DNA of 45,675 nt. Source: Bacillota bacterium. Lineage in GTDB: Bacteria; Bacillota; Clostridia; Christensenellales; UMGS416. The position numbers were made by a program, and so were the translations under genes. Within the stretch, counting starts at the first letter, position 1, and each line of letters opens with the position of its first letter. This document shows positions 1-7,730 of this stretch, one piece after another. The stretch is taken from assembly GCA_023422005.1 (NCBI GenBank), contig JAEZSC010000182.1, forward strand, positions 1 through 45,675, given 5' to 3'. The notes beneath the pieces were generated by a model. The model had not been told where the DNA came from. It made no database searches and was given only the letters and a program-made list of their open reading frames with translations.

Positions 1-118
1 CGCCCTGGCCACGCTGGAATACACCTTCGCCGCCATCAAGTCCTTCGAGGAGGGCGGCACGGTGGTGCGGCCCGAGCCGCTGCCCAACCTGCACGGCGAC
101 ATCTACAAAACGATCTGA
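1..118 (+). CDS. C-terminal end of a probable Gfo/Idh/MocA-type dehydrogenase (partial)
   Basis: Only the last 38 codons are inside the window, read from base 2 to the TGA at 116-118. The peptide begins ALATLEYTFAAIKSF and ends HGDIYKTI. The 'sALAsLEYtFA' type of tail is common at the C-terminus of sugar-oxidising NAD(P)-dependent Gfo/Idh/MocA proteins, which fits the sulfatase and sugar importer that follow. The next gene starts 10 bases downstream, so both are probably in one operon. The family call is inference from a short tail; no catalytic residue is visible. Confidence 0.4.
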   Translation, partial: ALATLEYTFAAIKSFEEGGTVVRPEPLPNLHGDIYKTI

Positions 119-128
119 GGGAACCTGA

Positions 129-1505
129 GTGAAGCCCAATGTCCTGTTGATCATCGCCGACCAGCACCGTCGCGACGCACTGGGCTGCGCGGGCCGGTTC
201 GGCATCCGGACCCCCAACATCGACCGGCTGGCGCGGGAGGGCGTGTTCTTTGAGCATGCCTTCACGCCCTGCCCGGTGTGCGCGCCGGCCCGCCAGGCGC
301 TGCTCAGCGGCCGCGCCCCGGAAAGCTACGGCGCCCTGTGGAACAACGACTTCATCCCCACACCCACCGTGAGGCCTGACAGCGGCTTTCACACGGCGGC
401 ACTGGCCAATGCAGGCTACCGCTGCGCGCTGGTGGGCAAGTGGAATTCCTCCACCGAGCATACCCCGGCGGACTTCGGCTTCGGCGAACACATCGGCTAC
501 GGCGGGTGGAACGCGCTCATTGCCGGGAGATACCCGGAGCTTCGGTATGGCAACGGTTGGTTCGGGGAGCCCAGCCCCACCGCGCTGGCCGACAGCAAGA
601 CCCATTGGGCGGCGGCGCAGGCCTGCGCTCTGATGGAGCGGTACACCGCCCAGGATGAGCCGTGGTTCGTGCGGGTGGATTTCACCGACCCCCATCTGCC
701 CTGTCATCCGTCGGAGCCCTTCGCCAGCCTTTATGACCCTGACGCGCTGGAGCCCTGGGACAGCTTCGGAGATCCCCTGGAGGGCAAGCCCTACATCCAG
801 CGGCAGCAACTGCGCAACTGGGGGCTGGAGGGCAGGGGATGGCAGCAGTGGAAGCACACGCTGGCGATGTATTATGGCATGGTGAGCCAGGTGGACGACG
901 CCGTGGGCGTGATGCTGGACCGACTGGACAGCCTCGGGATTGCTCAGGACACGCTGGTGATCTACACGACCGACCACGGTGACCTCTGCGGCGGACACGG
1001 CATGCTGGACAAGCATTATGTGCTGTACGATGATGTAACCTGGACGCCGCTGGTGATTCGTTATCCCAGGGAGTCACGGGCAGGCCATCGCGCCGGAGAA
1101 TTCGTGAGCAACTGCCTGGACCTGGGCGCGACCATAGGGGAGCTGTGTGGCATCCCTGTTTCGCCGGGCCATGGCCGGTCGCTGGCGCCTCTGCTTCGAG
1201 GGGTGGCGCAGCCAGACAGGGGCTTTGCGGTGTCCGCCTCCAGCGGGCAGCAGTTCGGGCTGTACTCCCAGCGGTCCATTCGCACGCGGGAGTGGCTGTA
1301 TGTCTGGAACATGACCGACATCGACGAGCTCTACTGCGTGGCCGATGACCCCGGGCAGCAGCGCAACCGCATTGCCGACCCGGAGTTGGCTGAAACCCTG
1401 GCTCATCTGCGCAAGACCCTGTACGCGGAGCTGCTCCGCCGGGAGGACCCCTTTGCCAAAACCGGCTGGCTGGATTGCCAGATGATCGAGGGAAAGAAGA
1501 TTTAG
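129..1505 (+). CDS. Type I sulfatase, cysteine-type
   Basis: A 458-residue hydrolase of the alkaline phosphatase/sulfatase superfamily that should remove sulfate esters, probably from a carbohydrate. The N-terminus MKPNVLLIIADQ supplies the first metal Asp (D11), and the C-A-P-A-R stretch at residues 51-55 is the CxPxR signature whose cysteine is converted to formylglycine. TTDHGD near 280-285 supplies the other metal ligands, and K104, H111 and H189 lie in the usual active-site blocks. The start is GTG; the TGAGGG just upstream overlaps the previous stop codon and can serve as a ribosome binding site. No signal peptide is visible, so a cytoplasmic substrate is expected. It precedes a sugar ABC importer by 35 bases, which points to a sulfated sugar as substrate. 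The exact substrate is not readable from sequence. Confidence 0.9.
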   Translation: MKPNVLLIIADQHRRDALGCAGRFGIRTPNIDRLAREGVFFEHAFTPCPVCAPARQALLSGRAPESYGALWNNDFIPTPTVRPDSGFHTAALANAGYRCALVGKWNSSTEHTPADFGFGEHIGYGGWNALIAGRYPELRYGNGWFGEPSPTALADSKTHWAAAQACALMERYTAQDEPWFVRVDFTDPHLPCHPSEPFASLYDPDALEPWDSFGDPLEGKPYIQRQQLRNWGLEGRGWQQWKHTLAMYYGMVSQVDDAVGVMLDRLDSLGIAQDTLVIYTTDHGDLCGGHGMLDKHYVLYDDVTWTPLVIRYPRESRAGHRAGEFVSNCLDLGATIGELCGIPVSPGHGRSLAPLLRGVAQPDRGFAVSASSGQQFGLYSQRSIRTREWLYVWNMTDIDELYCVADDPGQQRNRIADPELAETLAHLRKTLYAELLRREDPFAKTGWLDCQMIEGKKI

Positions 1506-1540
1506 TCCATCATACAGAGAAGTGTAAGAGGAGAAGAGCC

Positions 1541-2785
1541 ATGAAAAAGCTGCTGACCATCCTTTTGATCGCATTGCTCGTGTGCCTGCCGGTGGGCTGC
1601 ACACAGCAGGCCGCCAAGGATCAGAACATCACACTGAAGTTCGTGCGCATCGGCAACGACGCCCCGGAGGCTGAATACTGGAAGGGCCTGATTTCCCGTT
1701 TTGAGGAGAAGAACCCCGGCATCAAGATCGAGTATGATGACGCCGCCATCGGCGAGCCCATGGAGACCAAGCTCAACTCGATGTTCACCGCCGGCATGGG
1801 CCCGGATATCATCTGCCACGGCATCATGTCCGTCGCCGCCCGCGCCGAAGCCAAGAACTATCAGCCCATCACCAAGTACTTCGATACTTGGGAAGGCAAG
1901 GACGACATCATGCCCAGCGTGCTTGCCAACGGCACCTACAAAAAAGAAGTCTATGGCCTGGCCTATTCCACCACGCCCTACCTCTTCGCCTACCGCAAGG
2001 ACCTGTTCCAGGACGCCGGGTTGGACCCTGAGCAGCCCCCGAAGACCTGGGATGAGCTCAAGGAATATGCGCTGAAGCTGACCGTGAAGGATTCCGGCAA
2101 CATCGTGCAATCCGGCTTTTCCTTCCCCAAATCCGCGGGCAACTTTGTAGAGTTCGACTGCTTTGTGTTCGGCAACGGCGGCCGCTACTACGACGCCGAG
2201 GGCAACCCCACGCTGGACACGCCGGAAAAGGCGGAAGCCTTCGACTTCCTGTCCTCCTTCGTGGGCGATGTCAGCATCCCCTTCAGCAACACCGAGGTCA
2301 ACCCCTTTGTGAGCGGCAAGGCGGCCATGACGCTCATTAACAACGTAGCGCTGACCGGTATGCTCAAGAATGCCGAGTTCAAGGATAAGGTCGGCATCGC
2401 GCTACCCCCGGCCAATACCGGCAAGGAGCAGGCCACCTTCTCCGGCTGCAACATGCTCTTCATCGGCGGCAACTGCAAATATCCCGACGCGGCTTTCAAG
2501 TTCATCTCCTTCGCGCTGACCAATGAGGAAGTGCTCAAACGCGCTACCGACCTGAATATCCCGGTAACCCGCAAGTCCCAGGTGGAGGCCTTCACCGCCC
2601 TCAACCCGATGAACGCCGTGCGGGCGGATTGTGTAGCCAACGGCATCGGCATGCCCCGCACCACCTGGGCGGCCTCCTTTCAGAAGATCCGCAACGACAT
2701 GGTGCAGCAGGTGCTATACAGCAAGGCTTCTGCCCAGGACGCCCTGAAGGCAGCGCAGCAGAAGCTGCTGGATGAACTGAAATAA
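1541..2785 (+). CDS. Sugar ABC transporter substrate-binding lipoprotein
   Basis: A 414-residue family 1 (MalE/UgpB-like) solute-binding protein. It begins with a lipoprotein signal peptide: two lysines, a hydrophobic core and a lipobox LPVGC ending at Cys20, so the mature protein should be lipid-anchored outside the membrane. The body has the usual pattern of this family, including the early 'ISRFEEKNPGIKIEY' block and a 'PKTWDELKEYALKL' block. The ATG at 1541 is preceded by a good AGGAG site; an in-frame codon at 1475 lies inside the sulfatase gene and is not a likely start. The two permease genes follow directly. No ATPase gene is present nearby, so an MsmK-type shared ATPase encoded elsewhere is inferred. 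Confidence 0.92.
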   Translation: MKKLLTILLIALLVCLPVGCTQQAAKDQNITLKFVRIGNDAPEAEYWKGLISRFEEKNPGIKIEYDDAAIGEPMETKLNSMFTAGMGPDIICHGIMSVAARAEAKNYQPITKYFDTWEGKDDIMPSVLANGTYKKEVYGLAYSTTPYLFAYRKDLFQDAGLDPEQPPKTWDELKEYALKLTVKDSGNIVQSGFSFPKSAGNFVEFDCFVFGNGGRYYDAEGNPTLDTPEKAEAFDFLSSFVGDVSIPFSNTEVNPFVSGKAAMTLINNVALTGMLKNAEFKDKVGIALPPANTGKEQATFSGCNMLFIGGNCKYPDAAFKFISFALTNEEVLKRATDLNIPVTRKSQVEAFTALNPMNAVRADCVANGIGMPRTTWAASFQKIRNDMVQQVLYSKASAQDALKAAQQKLLDELK

Positions 2786-2811
2786 GTTAATATGCCCCTC
2801 AAAGGTGTAAC

Positions 2812-3714
2812 GTGCTGAAACAACAAAAAAGGAAACCCCTCATAACCAAGGATGCAATATCAGCATATCTGCTGATATTGCCTTTTTTCCTGTTCTTCGC
2901 GGCCTTCGTACTCTACCCGCTGATCCAGAACTTCTTCAACAGCTTCACCAATTACAGCCTGGGCTCCAAGGAGTACACCGGCATCAGCAATTACATGAAG
3001 CTGCTGCGGGACCAGAGCTTCCTGCGCTCGGTGCAGAACACGCTGGTGTATGCCGTGTGCTCCATCCTGCCGCTGATGGTGCTGGGTTTTGTGGCATCAC
3101 TGTGCGTGAACCGCCAAAGCCGGTTGATGTTCGCCGCGCGGGCGCTGCTGATGGTCCCCTATGTGTCTTCGATGGTGGCGGTTTCGATGATCTGGCTTTA
3201 CATGTTTGAACCTGGCGCGGGGCTTTTCAACAAGGCGCTATGGGCGCTGGGGCTGCAGGGCAGCGATTGGCTGTTCGATGAGCGTCTGGCTCTGCCTTGC
3301 CTGATCGTTGTGAATATCTGGAAGAACATGGGCTATGTGATGATCCTCTATCTGGCCGCGCTGCAGGGCGTGCCGCAAAGCCTGTACGATGCCGCCCGCG
3401 TGGACGGCGCGGGCTTCCTGCGCAGCACTTGGCACATCACGCTGCCCAGCATCCGGCCGGTCAGCTTTTTCCTGCTGGCCACGCTTTCCATTGAGTGCTT
3501 CAAAACCTTCGAGCAGGTGCGCATCATGACCAACGGCGGCCCGGTGGACGCCACCACGACCATCACGCACCAGATCTACATGCGGGCCTTCTCGGAATTC
3601 AAGATGGGCTATGCGTCGGCGATGTCTGTGGTGCTGTTCCTCATCATCTTTGTGATTACGATTCTGAACCTGAAGTTCGGCGGCCAGATGCCGGAAAGCC
3701 GTGGCAAACGATGA
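2812..3714 (+). CDS. Sugar ABC transporter permease, MalF/UgpA type
   Basis: A 300-residue inner membrane permease with about six hydrophobic segments. The first is at residues 17-40 (ISAYLLILPFFLFFAAFVLY). The cytoplasmic EAA loop that docks the ATPase is visible as LYDAARVDGAGFL with the downstream 'ITLPSIRP', matching the MalF/UgpA family. The start is GTG at 2812, 26 bases after the binding-protein gene; its ribosome binding site (AAAGGTG) is modest. The stop overlaps the start of the next permease, which indicates translational coupling. It should pair with that permease to import an oligosaccharide or sulfated sugar. Confidence 0.92.
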   Translation: MLKQQKRKPLITKDAISAYLLILPFFLFFAAFVLYPLIQNFFNSFTNYSLGSKEYTGISNYMKLLRDQSFLRSVQNTLVYAVCSILPLMVLGFVASLCVNRQSRLMFAARALLMVPYVSSMVAVSMIWLYMFEPGAGLFNKALWALGLQGSDWLFDERLALPCLIVVNIWKNMGYVMILYLAALQGVPQSLYDAARVDGAGFLRSTWHITLPSIRPVSFFLLATLSIECFKTFEQVRIMTNGGPVDATTTITHQIYMRAFSEFKMGYASAMSVVLFLIIFVITILNLKFGGQMPESRGKR

Positions 3715-4583
3715 TGGACACGCGGGCAGGCAGAATCATCGGCCGGTGCATCCTGGCGCTGTTCATTGCGGCGGCAGGGTTTCCTCTTGTCATCATGGGG
3801 TCGGTATCGCTGCAGAGCATGGCTCAGATTTATTCGCCGGAGCTCGCGTTGGTGCCGCGCCCGGTGCTGCTCTCCAACTATACCGATGCGCTCACCAACG
3901 GCGACTGGGGCAGGTATCTGTTCAACAGCGCCTTTACGGCGGGCATGGCCACCGTGCTCAGCCTGTTCATCAACGCCATGACCGGCTACGCCTTTGCAAG
4001 GATCGAGTTCCCGCTGCGCAGGCCGCTGTTCGTGCTCATCCTGGCCGGTATGATGATACCGCCGCAGGTTACGCTGGTGCCGCTGTTTCTCCTGATGAAG
4101 AACTTCCCGCTGATGGGGGGCAATGACATTCTGGGCTCTGGCGGCACGGGCCTTGTAAACACCTATGCCGGGTTGATCCTGCCCTATATCGCCGGCTCCT
4201 TCGGCGTGTTTATGTGCAGGCAGTTCTATGTGATGTTCCCGCGGGAGCTGGATGAGGCGGCGCGCATGGATGGCTGCGGCAGGTTCCGTACCTTTGTTAG
4301 CGTGTATCTTCCGCTCTCCGGCCCCATCCTGGGGGCGCTGGCCGTGCTCAAGTTCACCGGTGCGTGGAACGAATATACGTGGCCGCTGGTGATGACCGAC
4401 AGCGGGCAGGACGCCATCACGACCGTGCAGCTGGCTCTCACGCGCTTCCGCAACGAAGGCGAGATCTATTGGAACCAGCTGATGGCGGCCACGCTTGTGT
4501 CCAGCAGCGTCATCCTGGTGGTGTTCTTCGCGCTGCAGAAATATTTCGTCGCTGGTATCTTGAGCGGTAGCGTGAAAGAATAG
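3711..4583 (+). CDS. Sugar ABC transporter permease, MalG/UgpE type
   Basis: A 290-residue permease of the MalG/UgpE family, the second membrane half of this importer. The EAA loop reads ELDEAARMDGCGRF, followed by 'VYLPLSGPILGALAV', and at least five hydrophobic segments are visible, the first at residues 9-31. I start it at ATG 3711, where ATGA overlaps the TGA of the upstream permease; an ATG three bases later is equally possible. The frame is open back to 3495 inside the previous gene, but that part does not resemble a permease. The C-terminus FVAGILSGSVKE is typical for the family. Confidence 0.92.
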   Translation: MMDTRAGRIIGRCILALFIAAAGFPLVIMGSVSLQSMAQIYSPELALVPRPVLLSNYTDALTNGDWGRYLFNSAFTAGMATVLSLFINAMTGYAFARIEFPLRRPLFVLILAGMMIPPQVTLVPLFLLMKNFPLMGGNDILGSGGTGLVNTYAGLILPYIAGSFGVFMCRQFYVMFPRELDEAARMDGCGRFRTFVSVYLPLSGPILGALAVLKFTGAWNEYTWPLVMTDSGQDAITTVQLALTRFRNEGEIYWNQLMAATLVSSSVILVVFFALQKYFVAGILSGSVKE

Positions 4584-4657
4584 CCGAGAATCCGATCTGT
4601 AAGGGCGGTGGGGAGACGCAATCTCACGCGTCCGGTTTGCGCTGCATATGGTGCCAA

Positions 4658-4673
4658 AGGGGCTTTTGCCCCT
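4658..4673 (+). promoter_or_regulatory. Small perfect hairpin just before the DUF6143 gene
   Basis: AGGGGC-TTTT-GCCCCT forms a six-base-pair stem with a four-base loop, ending immediately before the GAGGAAG ribosome binding site at 4674-4680. There is no T-tract, so it is not a standard terminator. It could limit read-through from the transporter genes or adjust translation of the next gene. Function is inference. Confidence 0.4.
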
Positions 4674-4689
4674 GAGGAAGGTGTACGAC

Positions 4690-5271
4690 ATGACGTATGG
4701 CAATCGCTCCGCGGCGCAATATACTCCGCATTGTGACATTTCTAAAACGGTCAGCATTCCTATGGAGCTTTATCAGTCGTTACGCGGTGCGTATTTCATC
4801 GGCTACGCCGACGAAATGTACTTTGTGCCTGGGCGGGGGGCTTGGGCACGATTGTACAACCCGCCGGATTCCGGGGTGGACCTGTTCGTGAACGTCTGGA
4901 CCGTTTCGGACGTCGACGAGACTGCGTTCCGCGCCCAGTTTTGGTTTAATGCCATTGCTCCGGGACAAATCATATATGAAAGCCCGACCACGCCGACCGA
5001 CACGGCGATTGTACCGCCGCCGGTGCCGCGGGTGCGGCTGCAGTACGCCAACGATGTTGACGGTTTGCCCCAGGGAGGCATCAAGGCGTTTGTGCGGCGG
5101 GGCCAGCCGGAGACCACCCTGGTGGAGACGGAGAACGGCAAGCTGATCTTCCCGCCCGGCGGTTCGTTTTTGGTCTTCCTGTCCGCGCCGGAGAATCCGC
5201 AGGCCGCTGCCTCCGGCAGGGTTGCCTTTGGCTGGTGGGAAGAACTGCGGGGCTGGAGCTGTCTGAACTGA
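4690..5271 (+). CDS. DUF6143 family protein
   Basis: A 193-residue protein that I recognise as DUF6143-like from its conserved run of blocks: 'SIPMELYQSLRGAYFIG', 'LYNPPDSGVDLFVNVW', 'TPTDTAIVPPP', 'RLQYANDVDG', 'KLIFPPGGSFLVFL' and a terminal 'VAFGWWEE'. The family has no known function. Beta-rich, proline-rich blocks and the lack of a signal peptide or membrane segment suggest a small soluble beta fold. I chose ATG 4690 because GAGGAAG lies nine bases upstream; an in-frame codon at 4648 would place the hairpin at 4658-4673 inside the gene. It lies 106 bases after the sugar permease, on the same strand, but the hairpin between them means co-transcription is uncertain. Confidence 0.7.
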   Translation: MTYGNRSAAQYTPHCDISKTVSIPMELYQSLRGAYFIGYADEMYFVPGRGAWARLYNPPDSGVDLFVNVWTVSDVDETAFRAQFWFNAIAPGQIIYESPTTPTDTAIVPPPVPRVRLQYANDVDGLPQGGIKAFVRRGQPETTLVETENGKLIFPPGGSFLVFLSAPENPQAAASGRVAFGWWEELRGWSCLN

Positions 5272-5298
5272 CAAGGACTTGCTCTCACTCGATACGAA

Positions 5299-5360
5299 CC
5301 GCCCCGGCAGGTCCTCGCGAAGCTCTGGCGAATAGATAGGGACATATCTATGCGGGGCGG
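5299..5360. repeat. Inverted repeat with an inner palindrome in the 5272-5672 gap
   Basis: Outer arms CCGCCCCG (5299-5306) and CGGGGCGG (5353-5360) are perfectly complementary. Directly inside the right arm lies a second perfect pair, ATAGATA and TATCTAT (about 5332-5351). Together they can fold as a closed structure of about 62 bases. No T-tract follows. It lies between the DUF6143 gene and a start-less reading frame, where it may mark an old rearrangement or an RNA element. Confidence 0.5.
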
Positions 5361-5626
5361 AGGGCCCGAAGAAGGGAACCGCCGGCGCCGGGCAGCCCGA
5401 CGGCGCCAGCGAAAAATGGTACCCGATCTACGACAAGGTGCGGCGCGCGGGCAAGGGGCTATGGGTTTCGATCTGCGACGGCGGCTTTGAGGACTGGCTG
5501 TGCGGCGCGGACAGGCTGGTGCAGCGCCTGGGCTCCACAGGGCTGTATCTGATCTTCCCGGATATGGAGATGGAGCAGGCCATGCGCCTGCTGGACCATG
5601 CGGACAGGCACTGGAACCGCCCGTAA
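5336..5626 (+). pseudogene. Start-less gene remnant, unrecognised family
   Basis: An open frame from 5336 to the TAA at 5624-5626 encodes about 96 residues with good coding composition and a protein-like second half: KWYPIYDKVRRAGKGLWVSI, then 'DGGFEDWLCGADRLVQRLG', 'GLYLIFPDMEMEQAMRLLD'. There is no ATG in the first part; the only candidate is a GTG at 5438 without a convincing ribosome binding site, and that would cut into the conserved-looking block. An in-frame TAG lies at 5333-5335. It looks like the C-terminal end of a larger enzyme whose 5' part is missing, possibly a relative of the URO-D-like gene that follows. I do not recognise the family with confidence. Confidence 0.4.
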
Positions 5627-5672
5627 GCGATGGGCTGCACGCCCGTAGTACACGCTTTTATGAGGTGATCTT

Positions 5673-6902
5673 ATGAAGGACATTCTCAGAATCCGGGACC
5701 TGGCCAAGGAAACGCTGGAGTACGCGACGAGCGAGGAAATGCACAGGCGGCGCGCGGCGTGGAGCCGCCACAACAGCTTGCGCTTCACCCGCCCGCTCAT
5801 CTATATCCGGGCCATACCTTTCCACGAATTTTTGAACCCTTCGGAGCTCCGGTGTGAAGACCCTTACTACCGGCGCCTTGAGACCGACTTCCTGCTGAAC
5901 CGCTACCGGATGAAGATCGCCGACGACTACATCATCGAGCCCTATCTGACCGTGGGGGCGGCGCTGGACAGCTCTCCCGAGGGCGTATTCGGCCTTCCGG
6001 CAACGCTGGGCGAGAAGGTTGCCGGCGGTGCTGCAGCCTTTAAGCCCTCCCTTATTCAGGAAGAGGACATTGAAAAACTCCGCGTGGCTGATTACCGTGT
6101 GGACGAGAGCGCGACAAAGCAGCGCTTTGACCGGCTGTATGACGCTGTCGGTGGCATATTGGGCGTGGAGGTGGACCGCCAGGGCCTGCTGTGCGGCATG
6201 TGGGCCAACGACATCGCTCAGTTTCTGGCAAAACTGCGCGGGCTGGAACAGATCATGTGGGACATCTATGATAGGCCGCAGTGGTTCCACCGGTTGCTGT
6301 CCTTCATGCAGAGCAAGATCCTCATGCACATCGACCAGACCGAGGCGGCCAGCGGTTTTCGGCTGATCAACCACCAGAACCAGGCGATGCCCTACGCCGA
6401 TGAACTGCCGCCTCCCCAGGCGGGGAAGCCCCCCGTCCGTGCGCGGGATCTCTGGGGATTCATGGCCGCTCAGGAGTTCGCGACCATCGGCCCCGATGCC
6501 TTTAAGGAGTTCATGTTCGATTATCAGAAGCCGATCATGGAGCGCTATGGTCTGGTGGCTTACGGGTGTTGCGAAGACCTTACAAGAAAAATCGGCGTTT
6601 TGAAGAGCCTGAAAAACCTGCGGCGCATCGCCGTTTCGCCCTTTGCCGATGTCCGGAAGTGCGCGCAGCAGATCGGCGGGGACTATATCGTGTCCTGGCG
6701 GCCAAACCCTTCGACCGCCGTTTCTTTTGGCGTGGACGAGGACTTTGTGCGCAGCAATCTGCGCGAGACCTTCGGCATACTGGACGCCAATGGCTGCAAG
6801 TTCGACATCACGCTCAAGGATGTGGAGACCGTCTCGGGCGATGGGGACGCGATCATACGATGGACGCGGATTGTACGGGAGGAGATTGACCGAAGGTATT
6901 GA
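5673..6902 (+). CDS. URO-D/corrinoid methyltransferase-like protein, divergent
   Basis: A 409-residue soluble protein of a divergent branch of the uroporphyrinogen decarboxylase/MtaA superfamily, judged from the C-terminal half: 'YGLVAYGCCEDLTRKI', 'NLRRIAVSPFADVRKCAQQI' and 'YIVSWRPNP'. Where MtaA-type methyltransferases carry a zinc-binding H-x-C, this protein has Y-G-C299-C300-E, with a further C375. Haem-pathway landmarks such as the N-terminal RQAGRY block are absent, so a role in haem synthesis is unlikely. The ATG at 5673 follows GAGGTGA closely. Such proteins are often found near sugar or methyl-compound loci in Clostridia. Substrate and activity are unknown; methyl transfer is inference. 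The gene ends facing the next unit on the opposite strand. Confidence 0.65.
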   Translation: MKDILRIRDLAKETLEYATSEEMHRRRAAWSRHNSLRFTRPLIYIRAIPFHEFLNPSELRCEDPYYRRLETDFLLNRYRMKIADDYIIEPYLTVGAALDSSPEGVFGLPATLGEKVAGGAAAFKPSLIQEEDIEKLRVADYRVDESATKQRFDRLYDAVGGILGVEVDRQGLLCGMWANDIAQFLAKLRGLEQIMWDIYDRPQWFHRLLSFMQSKILMHIDQTEAASGFRLINHQNQAMPYADELPPPQAGKPPVRARDLWGFMAAQEFATIGPDAFKEFMFDYQKPIMERYGLVAYGCCEDLTRKIGVLKSLKNLRRIAVSPFADVRKCAQQIGGDYIVSWRPNPSTAVSFGVDEDFVRSNLRETFGILDANGCKFDITLKDVETVSGDGDAIIRWTRIVREEIDRRY

Positions 6903-6920
6903 TAAGGCTGATGTTGGGCT

Positions 6921-6973
6921 CTGCCGCGAGGCGGTAGGCGCATAGGCGCTCTGCCAATAGGCTTTCGCGGCAG
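6921..6973. terminator. Inverted repeat between convergent genes
   Basis: CTGCCGCGA at 6921-6929 and TCGCGGCAG at 6965-6973 are perfect complements enclosing a smaller GCGC-ATAG-GCGC hairpin. It fills the 78-base gap between the URO-D-like gene and the convergent DUF6320 gene. There is no strong T-tract on either side, so a bidirectional terminator is plausible but not certain. Confidence 0.45.
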
Positions 6974-6980
6974 CTAGGAC

Positions 6981-7685
6981 TCAATAGAACAGCCGGCGGC
7001 GGATTCGCTCTTTGAGGTTTTTGCGGTGCTCCAGCACCAGTGCCGCCACGCTCAACACCACGCACGGTATCAGCACATAGTAAGACCAGGCCAGTTCGAT
7101 CCGCCCATAGAGATAGAGGCGTATGATCAGATCCGCGCATACCGCGAACACGCCCACTGCGATCAGCACGATGCCAACCTTGACCAACATCGAAAGCCGG
7201 GCCTTGGTGAACACCAGCGCCAGCGCCAGCATGCACACGCTGGCCGCCGCCGTCAGCGGCAGGCCCAGGCCCATGAACCACTGGCCGCCGTTCATGCGTT
7301 CGATGAACAGCAGATACAGGAGCATGGCCGCGCAGTCCGCCGAGAGGAAGGTCACGGTGTGATATTTTTTGAAAAAGAACGGCAGGAACACGCAGATATA
7401 CATGACCGCCACCGCGCCGATCAGGTAGGAGGACCACGTGATTCCGTTGTCCGACAGGATGTTCAGCAGCACCGTGATGACACAGGGGATCGTGAGCAGC
7501 AGCCCGGCCAGCGTCGCGAAATAGCGCCGGTCGATCCTCTTTATGATCGTGTCCATGTGGTGCGGATACGGGCGCTCCTCCGGCTCCACCCACTGTGCTT
7601 TGGGGTTCACGACCTCCACATGGCACAATGGGCAGCGCTTCTCGCTATCCGCCAGCTCCACGCCGCAGTTCACGCAGTATGACAT
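6981..7685 (-). CDS. DUF6320-like zinc-ribbon membrane protein
   Basis: A 234-residue protein with an N-terminal zinc ribbon (C4-x2-C7 and C18-x2-C21 in MSYCVNCGVEL...RCPLC) followed by about six hydrophobic segments from residue 55 on and a basic C-terminal tail (RKNLKERIRRR). I recognise this layout as DUF6320-like; the function is unknown. The ATG at 7685 has a GAGGGGG site upstream; a longer in-frame version from 7730 adds residues that do not belong to the zinc ribbon. It is the last gene of a three-gene minus-strand unit with the acyltransferase and the alpha/beta hydrolase. The pairing suggests a membrane partner of the acyltransferase, for example for transport or anchoring. That is inference from context. 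Confidence 0.65.
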   Translation of the reverse strand: MSYCVNCGVELADSEKRCPLCHVEVVNPKAQWVEPEERPYPHHMDTIIKRIDRRYFATLAGLLLTIPCVITVLLNILSDNGITWSSYLIGAVAVMYICVFLPFFFKKYHTVTFLSADCAAMLLYLLFIERMNGGQWFMGLGLPLTAAASVCMLALALVFTKARLSMLVKVGIVLIAVGVFAVCADLIIRLYLYGRIELAWSYYVLIPCVVLSVAALVLEHRKNLKERIRRRLFY

Positions 7686-7730
7686 GAGCAAACCCCCTCT
7701 ATATCCCTTGCGGCAGTTGCCGCAAGGCAT

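Noticed and set aside
4611..4632. GACGC/GCGTC hairpin as terminator of the first importer operon
   Set aside because: Only five pairs and no T-tract, so not listed as a terminator.
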